From contig JAAFGT010000009.1 of assembly GCA_010365215.1 (NCBI GenBank), positions 1 to 64,000 on the forward strand: DNA of 64,000 bases. The letters run 5' to 3'. The position numbers and the translations under genes were made by a program. Origin of the DNA: Acidipila sp. GTDB lineage: Bacteria > Acidobacteriota > Terriglobia > Acidiferrales > UBA7541. The stretch's first letter is position 1. Every line of letters begins with the position of its first letter. This document shows positions 37,014 to 45,470 of this stretch, piece by piece. The notes under the pieces are model-generated. The model did not search any database. It was not told the origin of the DNA and worked only from the letters and a program-made list of their open reading frames with translations.

Positions 37014-39134
37014 ATGCAGAGAACGGTCCACAAACGGAAAGCGCTTTTCGCGGGATTGGCCGCGGCCACGCTGATTCTGGCGACGCCGGTAGTGGCTGCG
37101 GCTTACGTGGGTCCGGGCGCGGGCTTCGCCGTGCTCTCATCGTTTCTCACACTATTCATTGCCTTCCTCTATTCCCTTCTCGCGCTGGTCACCTGGCCGA
37201 TTCGTCAGTTGCTCCGCTGGCGGCGCCGGCGACGCGCTTATCAGCGCGCGCGAGTCGAGCGAGCGGTGATCGTCGGCTTTGACGGCATGGATCCGGAGCT
37301 GGCAACGCGCTGGATGGACGAAGGCAAACTACCTCATCTTGCTCGCTTGCGCGATCAGGGCACATTTCGCAAGCTGGCCACCACCTTTCCGCCCATCTCG
37401 CCGGTGGCGTGGTCTACGTTTCTGACCGGTGTCAACCCCGGCAAGCACAACATTTACGATTTTCTCGCGCGAAATCCTGCCAACTATCTGCCTTATCTTT
37501 CCTCGGCGCAGATTGGCGATTCCGGGCGCCGTTTGAAAATTGGAAAATGGTCCCTGCCCATCGGCCGGCCGAAGATGCGGTTGCTGCGCAAGTCCAAGCC
37601 TTTCTGGAACCTGCTCGGCGATGCGGGAGTTTTCTCTTCCGTGCTGCGGGTACCCATCACTTTTCCTCCCGAGAAATTTCAGGGCGTGCTTCTCTCCGGG
37701 ATGTGCGTGCCGGACCTGTGCGGCAGCCAGGGCACATTTTATTTCTACTCCAGCAGCACGGCGACGAATGCGTTTGAAGAAGGCGGCGTGCGTTTACGCC
37801 TGCAGAAGAACCCCAAAAGCGGCCGGGGATTCGCCGGCACTATCCCCGGGCCTGGGAATAACGGAGGTTCGGAGACGCGCTGTCCCTTCACGCTGGAGGC
37901 GCGCGACAAGAAGAGTGAGTGCGTTCTGGAAATCGAAGGCCAGCGTTATACGCTGCGGATGGGCGAATACTCGGAATGGATTGAAGTGAGCTTTCGCGCC
38001 GGCCGGGGCTCGCGCGCGCGCGGTATCTGCCGGTTCCTGCTGAAGCAACTGGCGCCCGATGTCGAGGTTTACGTCACCCCGGTGAATATCGATCCGCGCC
38101 GCCCGGCATTGCCTATTTCGCATCCGCTGTCTTATTCGGTGTACCTGGGAAAACTGCTCGGGCCTTACGCCACGCTGGGGCTGGCGGAAGATACCTGGGG
38201 ACTCAATGAAGGCGTGCTCGACGACAATTCATTTCTCGAGCAGTGCTACCTGATTCACGACGAGCGCGAGAAAATGTTTTTTGATGCGCTGGAAAAAACC
38301 GCTCGCGGCGTGTGTATCTGCGTTTTTGACATTACCGACCGCGTGCAACACATGTTCTGGCGTTACCTGGAAAAAGACCATCCCGCCGCCGAAGCGACTG
38401 CCGGCGCGCCGCAGCGTCGTGACGCCATCGAGCAGATGTACGTGCGCATGGACGCTCTGGTGGGACGGGTGATGGAGCAAGTGGACGACAAGACGCTGGT
38501 GTTGGTGGTGTCCGACCACGGCTTCCAGTCTTTCGCTCGCGGCGTCAACCTCAACCGCTGGCTGCTGGATAACGGTTATCTGGCACTGAAAGACGGGGCC
38601 ACGGGCACGCACGACTGGTTCGCCGACGTCGACTGGTCGAAGACGCAGGCCTTCGCCATGGGACTCAATGGCATCTACGTCAATCAGCGGAACCGCGAGC
38701 GCGACGGCATCATCGAACCGGGGAAAGACACGCAGGAATTAATACGCGAGCTTTGCGCGAAACTTACCGGCCTGGCCGATCCAGCTTCGGGTCAGGTTGG
38801 GGTCACCGAGGTGTTTGACCGGCGCAACGTTTACAACGGCCCGTACGTTGACGGGTCGCCCGATCTGGTGATTTGCTACGCGCGCGGCTACCGCGCGGCC
38901 TGGGAATCCGTGAAGGGACAAGTGGCCGGCGAGATTTTTTCAGACAATAACAAAGCCTGGAGCGGCGATCACTGCATCGACCCGCGCCTGGTTCCCGGAG
39001 TGCTATTCTCCAATCATAAAATTGAGGCCGCAGCGCCGGCCATTGTGGACGTGGCGCCGACGATGCTCGAACTCTTCGGCGTGAAGCTTCCCGCACACTT
39101 TGATGGCAAAGCGTGGAGCATTTCAACTTTGTAA
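37014..39134 (+). CDS. Membrane-anchored AP-superfamily phosphodiesterase (COG3379-like), paralogue 2
   Basis: 706 residues. A signal-like hydrophobic segment (~10-30) ends in AAAYVGPGAG. A second helix (~37-63) is followed by a strongly basic stretch (RQLLRWRRRRRAYQRARVER). By the positive-inside rule this puts the catalytic domain in the cytoplasm. The catalytic core has VIVGFDGMDPEL, nucleophile Ser129 in PISPVAWSTFLTG, VVSDHGFQSF and WSGDHCIDPRLVPG. It is about 40% similar to paralogue 1 by eye, sharing LSGMCVPD, GTFYFY and YVTPVNIDP. It ends 17 bp from the convergent paralogue 3. Substrate unknown. Confidence 0.85.
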   Translation: MQRTVHKRKALFAGLAAATLILATPVVAAAYVGPGAGFAVLSSFLTLFIAFLYSLLALVTWPIRQLLRWRRRRRAYQRARVERAVIVGFDGMDPELATRWMDEGKLPHLARLRDQGTFRKLATTFPPISPVAWSTFLTGVNPGKHNIYDFLARNPANYLPYLSSAQIGDSGRRLKIGKWSLPIGRPKMRLLRKSKPFWNLLGDAGVFSSVLRVPITFPPEKFQGVLLSGMCVPDLCGSQGTFYFYSSSTATNAFEEGGVRLRLQKNPKSGRGFAGTIPGPGNNGGSETRCPFTLEARDKKSECVLEIEGQRYTLRMGEYSEWIEVSFRAGRGSRARGICRFLLKQLAPDVEVYVTPVNIDPRRPALPISHPLSYSVYLGKLLGPYATLGLAEDTWGLNEGVLDDNSFLEQCYLIHDEREKMFFDALEKTARGVCICVFDITDRVQHMFWRYLEKDHPAAEATAGAPQRRDAIEQMYVRMDALVGRVMEQVDDKTLVLVVSDHGFQSFARGVNLNRWLLDNGYLALKDGATGTHDWFADVDWSKTQAFAMGLNGIYVNQRNRERDGIIEPGKDTQELIRELCAKLTGLADPASGQVGVTEVFDRRNVYNGPYVDGSPDLVICYARGYRAAWESVKGQVAGEIFSDNNKAWSGDHCIDPRLVPGVLFSNHKIEAAAPAIVDVAPTMLELFGVKLPAHFDGKAWSISTL

Positions 39135-39150
39135 TGTGAGGTAAGGCGAT

Positions 39151-40539
39151 TTACCGCGGCTGCGTTTGCGGCGCCAGCGACCTGCCTTGCATCAGTTTGG
39201 GAATTTTGTAGCCTGCCAAGTCCATCATGGTAGGGGCCATGTCCAGCAACTTCGCGCCCTGGTATTCGCCGCGCAATGCCAGGTTCGGCGCCACGAGAAT
39301 GAATGCGCCAAATTGGGCGTGGTTGCAAGCGTCCGGGCCGGTATCGTTTTCCTGCACATGGAATCGCCCATGGCCCACGCTGCCGATCGAACGCCAGTAC
39401 AGACCGCCAAAATGCACGATCAGGTCCGGAGCTACGTTGCGCACGTGGCGATAGATCTCGGTGGGCTTGAATACCAGTGAATTGAGCGGTTCGCCGCGGT
39501 CGTCGCGCAATGCCAGAAACCTGGCCTTCATTTCATCCTGAAACGCCGGATAATCCACCGCGGGAATAATCCCCTGCGGCTCGCGGCCTTGCATGTTAAA
39601 AAACACGCGCGCGTAATAGCCGCCTTCGCTCCACACTTTGGTTTTCGACCAATTCACTTTCAGCTTATCGAACGGGGTGATTTCCGTGGGCATCTCCTCC
39701 ACGACCAACAGGCCTTCGTGGATCAGCCATTCATTCACGGCGAAGCCGCCATCCAGGCGCTGCGCACCGTGGTCCGAGACCACCAGCAGCACGGTGTCCG
39801 CAGGCAAAGCCTGAAGCACGATGCCGATCTGCTGGTCGAGCCAGCGGTAATATTCGGGGATTACATCCTCGTAGGGATTGCCCGCCTGGTACTGCACGTG
39901 TTTCTTGTCGAAGAAATTCCAGAAGCCGTGATGCACGCGATCGAGGCCGATGTCCACGAAATGAAAATAGTCCCAGGGCTGCTCTTTCATCAGCCAGTGG
40001 ACCACCTTCCACTGCTTGCGGCTCATCTCGAAAATCTGCTTCTTCAGCCAGCCTTTGTCGTCGGTGCGGAAGCCTTTGACATCCACCGGATATTCGCCGA
40101 CCAACTCGTTGATTTTTGTTTTCAGCGCAGCCGGATGAGTGAACTCTTTATCTTTCGTATTAGGCGTCAAAAAGCATCCGATGCTGATGCCGTGGATCCG
40201 CCGGGGCGGATAGCCTGGCGGCACACCCACCACGATGGATTTTTTTCCATCGCGCGCCAGGTAATCCCAGATAGCGGGCTGCTCGATGGAATCAGCGTTG
40301 GTGATGCCCAGCTTGTCGTAGGAGTGGTCGCGGCGATTGCGAAACCCGTAGACCCCCAGCGATCCGGGATCTTGGCTGGTGGAGAGGCACATCCAGGCCG
40401 GCACGGTGATCGGCGGAATCACACTTTCCAGGCGGCCGTACGTGCCGCGGGCCATCAGGGCGCGGATATTTTTGAGGCGCGGGTCACCGAGCAGAACTTC
40501 AGGTGCGGCGCAGTCCAGTCCGATAACGCAAATTTTCAT
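39151..40539 (-). CDS. Cytoplasmic AP-superfamily phosphodiesterase (COG3379-like), paralogue 3
   Basis: 462 residues from MKICVIGLDCAAPE; the frame continues 13 codons upstream without support. There is no signal or membrane segment. The nucleophile position is Thr45 in PPITVPAWMCLSTS, followed by DPGSLGVYGFRN. Metal motifs are DIGLDRVHHGFW and VVSDHGAQRLDGG. A histidine-containing CNHAQFGAFILVAP stretch precedes the conserved DMAPTMMDLAG end. It is the most compact of the three paralogues. It is convergent with paralogue 2, and the amidohydrolase lies upstream on the same strand. Confidence 0.85.
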   Translation of the reverse strand: MKICVIGLDCAAPEVLLGDPRLKNIRALMARGTYGRLESVIPPITVPAWMCLSTSQDPGSLGVYGFRNRRDHSYDKLGITNADSIEQPAIWDYLARDGKKSIVVGVPPGYPPRRIHGISIGCFLTPNTKDKEFTHPAALKTKINELVGEYPVDVKGFRTDDKGWLKKQIFEMSRKQWKVVHWLMKEQPWDYFHFVDIGLDRVHHGFWNFFDKKHVQYQAGNPYEDVIPEYYRWLDQQIGIVLQALPADTVLLVVSDHGAQRLDGGFAVNEWLIHEGLLVVEEMPTEITPFDKLKVNWSKTKVWSEGGYYARVFFNMQGREPQGIIPAVDYPAFQDEMKARFLALRDDRGEPLNSLVFKPTEIYRHVRNVAPDLIVHFGGLYWRSIGSVGHGRFHVQENDTGPDACNHAQFGAFILVAPNLALRGEYQGAKLLDMAPTMMDLAGYKIPKLMQGRSLAPQTQPR

Positions 40540-40602
40540 GCAATGCCCCGGAAATTTTCGCGCGGCGCATCTGCGCAAAACTCTGCGCCAAAAACTGCGG
40601 AG

Positions 40603-41928
40603 CTAGCGAGTTTCATTGCGGTAAACCTTTCCGCCTTTCATTACAAATGCCATGTGTTCGAGCGTTGCAATATTTTCGAGGGGGTTTTCCCGCACAGCGA
40701 TGATGTCGGCAAATTTGCCTTTCTCAACGGCGCCGACACGGTCCGCCCAGCCCAGCAGGTCAGCAGCCTCGATGGTCGCCGTCTGTATCGCTTTGATGGG
40801 GGTAAAACCGTACTTTACGTACACGGCGAACTGTTTGCCATTATCGCCGTGCGGAATTACCGCAGCGTCGGTGCCGAAAGCGATGCGCACACCCATAGCC
40901 AGCGCCCGCTGGGTGACGCGGATCTGCGACTGCCCGGCAATTTTTTCCTTCTCGATATATTCGTCCGGTGATTTTCCCGCGCGCTGGAGGATCACTTCGT
41001 CGTCGTAGAGATCGGCCACCAAAAATGTGCCGCGCTCCTTCATCATCCTCAGCGCCTCGTCGTCCAGAAAGCTGCCGTGCTCGATGGAGGCCACGCCGGC
41101 GCGAATGGCGTCCTTGGCTCCCGCCGCGCCGTGCGCGTGACACGCCACTTTCAGCCCGGCTTTGCCCGCTTCTTCCACCGCGGCGCGCAGCTCGTCGTAG
41201 GAGAACTCTTGCGCGCCAGGCTGGCTGTGCAGAGTGAGGACTGCCCCGGTGGCCAGCACCTTGATGACGCCCGCACCGTGGCGGATGATTTCCCGCACGC
41301 GTTGCCGCACCTGGTCGGCGCCGTCCGCCTGGCCGAAACGCAGGTCGAGCGGCAGCACGATATCCGGCGCAAGCCCGGTAATGGCTCCCGCGCCGCCGGA
41401 GATGGTGACGTAAGCGCCGGCAGGAACGATGCGCGGCCCATCGACGATGCCTTTGTCGATGGCATCACGCAGGGCCACATCGGTGAACGCGCGAAAAGTG
41501 CCTACGTCGCGCACCGTGGTGAATCCGGCGGCTAGCGTTGCGCGCGCGTGCGGAATACTGCGGAACGCAACTTCCGCGCCGCTCAGTTGCAAAGGACCTG
41601 CGGCGGAATAGTTCCCCGTGCCGTCGCTATCGGCCAGATGGGTGTGCATGTCCAAAAGGCCGGGCAAGCAGGTAACCTGGCGCAAATCGATATGCAGCGA
41701 CTGGGCCGGCGCTTCCGTTTGCTGCGACGCGCCGACCGCCACAATTCTTTCGCCTTCGATGACGATGCGTTGATCGCGCTCTATTTTCCCGGTGCGCACG
41801 TCCAGCAGCCTCCCGCAATCCAGCACTGTAACGGCCGCAGGCAACGGCGTTTGGGCGTTGGCGGTTCCGGGGATGAGGGCGGTAATGATTACGGCAGACG
41901 CAGCGAATAAGATAAGTCTTTTCTTCAT
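40603..41928 (-). CDS. Secreted amidohydrolase (imidazolonepropionase/prolidase-like)
   Basis: 441 residues. Signal peptide 1-25 (ending TANAQ). Metal-dependent hydrolase barrel: HxH in LLDMHTHLAD, probable carboxylated Lys in VIKVLATG, His ligands in KVACHAHG and SIEHGSF, catalytic Asp in AFGTDAAVIPHG. Secreted members of this clade act on Xaa-Pro dipeptides or similar cyclic amides, but the substrate cannot be predicted. It is 63 bp upstream of the third phosphodiesterase start on the same strand and may be cotranscribed. Confidence 0.9.
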   Translation of the reverse strand: MKKRLILFAASAVIITALIPGTANAQTPLPAAVTVLDCGRLLDVRTGKIERDQRIVIEGERIVAVGASQQTEAPAQSLHIDLRQVTCLPGLLDMHTHLADSDGTGNYSAAGPLQLSGAEVAFRSIPHARATLAAGFTTVRDVGTFRAFTDVALRDAIDKGIVDGPRIVPAGAYVTISGGAGAITGLAPDIVLPLDLRFGQADGADQVRQRVREIIRHGAGVIKVLATGAVLTLHSQPGAQEFSYDELRAAVEEAGKAGLKVACHAHGAAGAKDAIRAGVASIEHGSFLDDEALRMMKERGTFLVADLYDDEVILQRAGKSPDEYIEKEKIAGQSQIRVTQRALAMGVRIAFGTDAAVIPHGDNGKQFAVYVKYGFTPIKAIQTATIEAADLLGWADRVGAVEKGKFADIIAVRENPLENIATLEHMAFVMKGGKVYRNETR

Positions 41929-41969
41929 AATTGACCCTGGCGCGGCAGTCTAACACGAGCTTAGCGCGG

Positions 41970-42776
41970 CTAGCGGGAATCACGCGCGGGAGGGGGCGCG
42001 CTGTCGTTGGGTGCGGAATCGAGAAACCGGCGAATGGCTGCGAGTACCTGCCGATACATCTGCGGTGTTACCAGCCCAGTTTGCGTGTTCTGCTGGCTGG
42101 GATGGTAGGCTGCGAACAGCTGCGACTCCGGGATCACCCTGGCCTTCCCATGCGGCAAATTTTTCGGATGATTTGCGCACGATGCAGAGAAACCGGGCAG
42201 GGCATAACTGGCGCCGTGGCGAAACGTGTAGCCAGCGCGCGAACTGATCTTGCCGCACTCCATCAACATTTTCAGATAACCGTCGAAGGCGATTTTTCCC
42301 AGGGCCAGCACCGCTCGCGGACGCAGCAGCTCCAGCTCGGCGATGAGATACTGCCGGCAGTTGGCGATTTCCGACGGCAGCGGCTTATTGTCCGGCGGGG
42401 CGCAACGCGCTGTGGCGCTGATGAAAGCGCCGCGCAGATCCAGTCCATCACCAGCATGGTGCGAGACGGGCTGCGAAGCGAATCCGGCTTCGAACAGACG
42501 CGCATACAGAAAATCGCCTGAACGGTCGCCGGTAAACATCCGCCCGGTGCGATTGGCGCCATGCGCGGCAGGAGCCAGGCCCAGAATCACCAGCTTGGCG
42601 CGGGGATCGCCGAAGCCCGGCACCGGCTTGCCCCAGTACGTTTCACCGCGAAAGGCGCGGCGCTTTGTGGAAGCCACCGATTCGCGATACATCACCAGCC
42701 GCGGGCATAGCCGGCAGGAAATAACGGCCTGGTTGATGACGGCGAGCTGGCTCTCAGGAGTCATGGCGACTTTCAT
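41970..42776 (-). CDS. Uracil-DNA glycosylase, family 5 (UdgB type)
   Basis: 268 residues. It has the iron-sulfur cysteines Cys21 and Cys24 (CRLC) and Cys125 and Cys140. The active-site motif A reads GLAPAAHGANRTGRMFTGD from residue 66, the form typical of family-5 enzymes, which lack the catalytic Asp/Asn of other families. A late motif YHPSQQNT follows. It removes uracil and other deaminated bases from DNA. The start is taken at 42776; Met5 is an alternative. It is a single gene between the amidohydrolase and the CoA-transferase pair. Confidence 0.92.
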   Translation of the reverse strand: MKVAMTPESQLAVINQAVISCRLCPRLVMYRESVASTKRRAFRGETYWGKPVPGFGDPRAKLVILGLAPAAHGANRTGRMFTGDRSGDFLYARLFEAGFASQPVSHHAGDGLDLRGAFISATARCAPPDNKPLPSEIANCRQYLIAELELLRPRAVLALGKIAFDGYLKMLMECGKISSRAGYTFRHGASYALPGFSASCANHPKNLPHGKARVIPESQLFAAYHPSQQNTQTGLVTPQMYRQVLAAIRRFLDSAPNDSAPPPARDSR

Positions 42777-42821
42777 CGGGGGGGAAACGGGAACATGGTG
42801 GAAGATTCTTTGGCGTGTTTT

Positions 42822-43511
42822 CTATTTTTCGGCAGGGATGGGCGGTAAATTCATTTCCGGGACGCGCCCGCGGACCATCAGCGTCGCGCCGGTGGCCGCT
42901 TGGACCTCTTCCGGCGTAATCCCTGGAGCCACTTCGCGCAGCACCAGCCCTTCCCTGGTCACATCGATCACGGCCATGTCGGTTACGATGGTGTGCACGC
43001 ATTCGAGCGCGGTCAGCGGATAGGTGCACTCGCGCACAACCTTGGGGCTGCCGTCCTTGGTTGCGTGCTCCATGCAGACAATCAGCCGGCGCGAGCCCGA
43101 GGCAATATCCATGGCCCCACCGATGCCACCCGAGCCTTTCTGGCCGGGCACTTTCCAATTGGCCAGGTCGCCTTTTTCTGAAACCTGCAAGCCGCCAAGC
43201 ATGGCTACATCCAGATGGCCGCCGCGGGTCATGGCATGAGCATCGGCCTGATGAAAATAAGACGCGCCAGGCAGCGCGGTCACGGGCACCTTCATCGCAT
43301 CCACCAGGTCGTAATCCTCTTCTCCCGGTTTGCTGCGCGGGCCCATGCCGAGAATTCCGTTCTCGCTGTGAAAATGGATCGTGAACTTTTTCGGCACATA
43401 CGCGGCCACAAGATTGGGAATCCCCCAGCCAAGATTTACGTACGCGCCGTCCGGAAGCTCCAGCGCGGCGCGCTGGGCGATCTGCTCACGGGTGAGGGTA
43501 GGCTTAGACAT
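42822..43511 (-). CDS. 3-oxoacid CoA-transferase, subunit B (second copy)
   Basis: 229 residues from MSKPTLTREQIAQ. YVNLGWGIPNLVAAYV and active-site SENGILGMGP place it in the beta-subunit family. An RGRVPEMNLPPIPAEK tail closes it. The ATG overlaps the subunit-A stop by 8 bp, so translation is coupled; the longer frame to 43580 would lie wholly inside subunit A. It is diverged from the pair at 9280-10687 (SENGILG versus SENGMLG, different spacing), so probably differs in substrate. Confidence 0.92.
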   Translation of the reverse strand: MSKPTLTREQIAQRAALELPDGAYVNLGWGIPNLVAAYVPKKFTIHFHSENGILGMGPRSKPGEEDYDLVDAMKVPVTALPGASYFHQADAHAMTRGGHLDVAMLGGLQVSEKGDLANWKVPGQKGSGGIGGAMDIASGSRRLIVCMEHATKDGSPKVVRECTYPLTALECVHTIVTDMAVIDVTREGLVLREVAPGITPEEVQAATGATLMVRGRVPEMNLPPIPAEK

Positions 43512-44178
43512 TGCGGAGCCCCTTGGCCTGCACGATGCGATGAACATAAATGGATGGCGTGATGATGACTTCGGGATCAAGCGCGCCCACCGGAACTATT
43601 TCGTCGACTTCGACGATGGTGGTCTTGGCCGCGGTGGCCATGATGGGATTGAAATTCCGGGCGGCTTTGCGGTAGACCAGATTTCCCAGGGCGTCGGCCT
43701 TCCACGCCTTGATAAACGCGAAGTCCGCGCCCAGCGCCTGTTCGAGGATGGCGCGGCGTCCCTCGAAGGTGCGCTCCTCCTTGCCGTTAGCGATCTCCGT
43801 GCCCGCACCCACCGCGGAAAAAAACGCAAAAATTCCCGCACCTGCAGCCCGCATACGCTCACAAAGAATCCCCTGGGGCACCAGCTCGAGCTCCACCTGG
43901 CCGGCGGCAAACTGCGCTTGAAAATATGTGGATTGCGGGCCCGGAAACGATGCGATGACGCGGCGAATTCGCCTGGCTTTAAAAAGCACGCTAAGCTCAC
44001 CTTCGCCCGAGCCGCAGTTGTTGCTGATGGCGGTCAGCCCGGCGGCGCCCTGACGCTCCAGCGCACGAATCAGATTGTTGGGAAAGCCCGCGCCACCGAA
44101 TCCGCCAAAGAAAATACTGGCTCCTGAGGGAACGTCCGCAACCGCAGCGTCGAGGGTAGGATAGATTTTATCTTTCAT
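43504..44178 (-). CDS. 3-oxoacid CoA-transferase, subunit A (second copy)
   Basis: 224 residues from MKDKIYPTLDAAVADV. The signature GASIFFGGFGGAGFPNNLI is at ~20-38, followed by SNNCGSGEG and GTEIANGKEERTF. The frame extends to 44280, but that would run into the epimerase gene, so the Met at 44178 is used. It lies 47 bp after the methylmalonyl-CoA epimerase gene, suggesting an acyl-CoA catabolic unit of epimerase and CoA-transferase. Confidence 0.92.
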   Translation of the reverse strand: MKDKIYPTLDAAVADVPSGASIFFGGFGGAGFPNNLIRALERQGAAGLTAISNNCGSGEGELSVLFKARRIRRVIASFPGPQSTYFQAQFAAGQVELELVPQGILCERMRAAGAGIFAFFSAVGAGTEIANGKEERTFEGRRAILEQALGADFAFIKAWKADALGNLVYRKAARNFNPIMATAAKTTIVEVDEIVPVGALDPEVIITPSIYVHRIVQAKGLRNV

Positions 44179-44225
44179 TTCCGGAGAAATACCTTCTGGT
44201 TGCGGCGAAGCGCCGTGCACACGCT

Positions 44226-44663
44226 TTACTCGCGGCGGTGAGAAGGCGGCTCTTCCACCATTTCGAACTGGATGCCGCAAGTCTCCGCCGGGTCCACAAA
44301 AGCAATGCGGCGTCCGTGGGCGCCGGTGCGCGGCGCGGCATCGAGCAGGCGGATTCCCGTGGCGCGCATTTCACCCATTTTACTTTCAATTCCATTCACG
44401 TTGAAGGAGACATGATGGATGCCTTCGCCTTTCTCGGCCAGGATGCGTCCGATGCGGGAATTTGGCGCTGGCGAGCTCAACAGTTCGAACTGAGCGCCCC
44501 CCACTTCGAGAAGCGCAACTTCAGTTTCCGCAGCCGCGAGATACTCGCGCTCGAGCAATCGCGCGCCAAGCACGGATTCAAATTTAGCCACCGCGGCATC
44601 CAGGTCGCGAACCACGAAAGCGATATGGCTTAGATTGCCAAGGATAGTGGGGCCTCTTTCCAT
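44226..44663 (-). CDS. mce: Methylmalonyl-CoA epimerase (VOC superfamily)
   Basis: 145 residues, two glyoxalase-fold halves. The first reads LSHIAFVVRDLDAAVAKFES and the second starts IHHVSFNVNGIES. Metal ligands are His in LSHIAF, Glu/Gln in the FELLSS region, His in IHHVSF and the C-terminal Glu in IQFEMVE. It interconverts the epimers of methylmalonyl-CoA in propionate metabolism. There is no ribosome-binding site. The start codon sits inside a 17-bp tandem repeat carrying TATA-rich hexamers, suggesting leaderless expression. Confidence 0.88.
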   Translation of the reverse strand: MERGPTILGNLSHIAFVVRDLDAAVAKFESVLGARLLEREYLAAAETEVALLEVGGAQFELLSSPAPNSRIGRILAEKGEGIHHVSFNVNGIESKMGEMRATGIRLLDAAPRTGAHGRRIAFVDPAETCGIQFEMVEEPPSHRRE

Positions 44664-44694
44664 GGGACTATTTATATCATGGGACTATATATAT
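44661..44694. repeat. 17-bp tandem repeat over the mce start codon
   Basis: CATGGGACTATTTATAT (44661-44677) is followed by CATGGGACTATATATAT (44678-44694), with one mismatch. On the minus strand the units read as TATA-rich -10-like elements (TATAAAT; TATATAT) seven bases before AGTCCC-type ATG. The first unit contains the mce start codon. The AT-rich block stands out against the GC-rich background. Confidence 0.85.
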
Positions 44695-44747
44695 CAGACG
44701 ACCCGGCGGTTATGGTTTAACGCCTTGCAGAAAATGTTTTCGGACGA

Positions 44748-45470
44748 TTATGCGCGATCGGATCCGTGCGCGCCGCCGAACGAAGAAGTTTCAGACTTTT
44801 GAATTCCATCGCGCATGGTTTCTTCACGCCGGCTCAGGAGACGCGTCAGGCAGGCTCGAGTAGCCGTCTTTTTCACGTCTTCCGCGAGGAAATGCCGCAG
44901 ATCCGCTTCATCGTCAAGATCAAGCTCGATGCGCGGGTTTCGAACCACCTCCGTGCTTGCTCCGGCTCTCCGCGCCTCTGCGAGGTGTTTGGACAGACTG
45001 CCCGGGCCAAAATGAGAAGGAAACAGAGACGGCGGAGTTCGCAACAGCGCATTCGTCCCTTGACCATCGCGCGAGGGCACCACGATTACAGAAGGGCCTT
45101 CGACCGCCGCGTGGAGCAGGCTTTCGATGTCGCCAGGTTCAATCAAAGGGATGTCGATGGGCAGGCGGAGAAGCGCATGAACGCCGCGCTCCTGGCACAA
45201 TCGCGAGGCATAATCCACCGACCGGCTTTCCGAAAGTTGTGCGTCCTCCGGGAAAACATTCCACCCCAGACTTTGCGCGCGTGCCAGGGCCAGCGCATCG
45301 CTCGAAACCAGGTACACGGCATCAACGCCGCGCGCGGCATTTACCGCGGCAAAAACGTCATCCATCATCGCGCGCGCCAGCGTGGTGCGCTCGACTTGTG
45401 ACAACAGTCCTGCCATACGCTGTTTGGCGAGCGTGAGGTCTTTCACCGGGATCAAGACGGCGCGCGTCAT
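44748..45470 (-). CDS. cofC: Phosphoenolpyruvate/2-phospho-L-lactate guanylyltransferase (F420 synthesis)
   Basis: 240 residues. The nucleotidyltransferase start AVLIPVKDLTLAKQRMAGLL holds the Lys-rich loop of CofC/FbiD. Later motifs are YLVSSDALALARA, LLRLPIDIPLIEPGDIE (metal-binding Asp region), DGQGTNALL and NPRIELDLDDEADL. The enzyme makes the GDP-activated three-carbon precursor. Whether it uses PEP, phospholactate or 3-phosphoglycerate is lineage-dependent and not readable here. It overlaps the cofD stop by 4 bp and is last in the cof run. The C terminus has ~30 extra residues. Confidence 0.93.
   Translation of the reverse strand: MTRAVLIPVKDLTLAKQRMAGLLSQVERTTLARAMMDDVFAAVNAARGVDAVYLVSSDALALARAQSLGWNVFPEDAQLSESRSVDYASRLCQERGVHALLRLPIDIPLIEPGDIESLLHAAVEGPSVIVVPSRDGQGTNALLRTPPSLFPSHFGPGSLSKHLAEARRAGASTEVVRNPRIELDLDDEADLRHFLAEDVKKTATRACLTRLLSRREETMRDGIQKSETSSFGGAHGSDRA

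Noticed and set aside
39589-40971. 460-codon plus-strand frame
   Set aside because: Antisense to paralogue 3 and the start of the amidohydrolase coding region; composition artefact.
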